From: Membranihabitans marinus
Lineage (GTDB): Bacteria; Bacteroidota; Bacteroidia; Chitinophagales; Saprospiraceae
Direction: 5' to 3'
NCBI RefSeq assembly: GCF_021729155.1
Contig: NZ_JAJQYA010000026.1
Coordinates: 1-64,000 of the forward strand
DNA length: 64,000 bases
Made by a program: the position numbers and the translations under genes. The notes below the pieces were generated by a model. The model did no database searches. It saw only the letters and a program-made list of their open reading frames with translations, and was not told the origin of the DNA. Positions 63,784 through 64,000 of this stretch are shown in pieces; the stretch's first letter is position 1; each line of letters opens with the position of its first letter.

Positions 63784-64000
63784 ATGAATAAAATCACAAC
63801 TTCACTGCGAATGCCATTATCGGAATATAATCTATGTAAACACCTAATATTGGGGCTAATCTTCTACACTAGTCTTATGGCCTGTCAACAGCAAGACTCA
63901 AATCATTTTCTTACCATTGGCGACTATGAAATTCAGGGTTTAATTCTAAAAGATAGCAGTAAAAATGAGTTTGAAGAACAATTTTACTTCACCTATGGGG
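63784..64000 (+). CDS. Lipoprotein, partial at right edge
   Basis: ATG at 63784, open to the window end (72 residues seen). Residues up to about 36 form a signal with lipobox SLMAC, followed by QQQDSNHFLTIGDYEIQG. Too little is seen to place it in a family, but position and signal suggest a fourth member of the lipoprotein cluster. Confidence 0.65.
   Translation, partial: MNKITTSLRMPLSEYNLCKHLILGLIFYTSLMACQQQDSNHFLTIGDYEIQGLILKDSSKNEFEEQFYFTYG

Overview
The window looks like chromosomal DNA of a free-living, AT-rich Bacteroidota, probably near Saprospiria/Lewinella. Support for this comes from two SusC/SusD pairs, a FecR with a C-terminal DUF4974-like region, a PorV-like outer-membrane protein, DUF4221-like lipoproteins, lipoproteins with Bacteroidota-style lipoboxes, and TTG-N17-19-TAnnTTTG-like promoters. 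The rank below phylum is inference.

Layout. 0-7.2 kb: a polysaccharide-utilisation operon on the minus strand (FecR, STN-type SusC, SusD, CE15-like esterase running off the left edge). 7.4-7.9 kb: an IS3 remnant, sitting where the sigma factor partner of FecR would be expected. 7.9-10 kb: repeats. 10-15 kb: a second, paralogous SusC/SusD pair with two perfect LacI-type operators upstream. 15.4-17.8 kb: a flippase, a small membrane protein and an Rrf2 regulator. 18.2-20.9 kb: three paralogous genes of an unrecognised family with a C-terminal HTH, the third split by a 159-bp MITE, then a frameshifted small gene. 22.5-29.5 kb: a 6.9-kb integrative element in tRNA-Cys (tyrosine integrase, excisionase-like HTH, filamentous-phage-like Rep, DUF3800). 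29.7-31.3 kb: HD phosphohydrolase, HIT protein and GreA. 31.4-40 kb: an operon of a TonB receptor, a giant secreted protein and a PorV-like protein. 40.3-42.4 kb: a 2-hydroxyacid dehydrogenase and a lipoprotein. 43.4-47.1 kb: a GH29 fucosidase and a GH109-like Gfo/Idh enzyme, flanked by inverted repeat arrays. 49.1-52.4 kb: crtB, crtI and a CarH-like B12-type MerR photoreceptor. 52.9-57.8 kb: an ABC/HlyD/TolC tripartite exporter. 58-64 kb: a tandem family of DUF4221-like and related lipoproteins.

The most unusual content is non-coding. Five intergenic loci (about 7.9-10, 21-21.9, 42.4-43.2, 47.3-49.0 and 59.2-60.6 kb) carry arrays of short perfect hairpins. Their loops and linkers are nearly constant while their stems differ from hairpin to hairpin and remain fully base-paired. 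The arrays are interspersed with AT-rich spacers of about 95-115 bp bounded by imperfect inverted repeats. They occur in both orientations, as tandem duplications and as long inverted repeats up to 27 kb apart. I know no named element with this architecture. A non-autonomous, REP-like family moved in trans is the simplest guess. A second family, a 159-bp MITE with 3-bp target duplications, occurs twice, and one copy interrupts a gene whose reading frame is restored exactly when it is removed.
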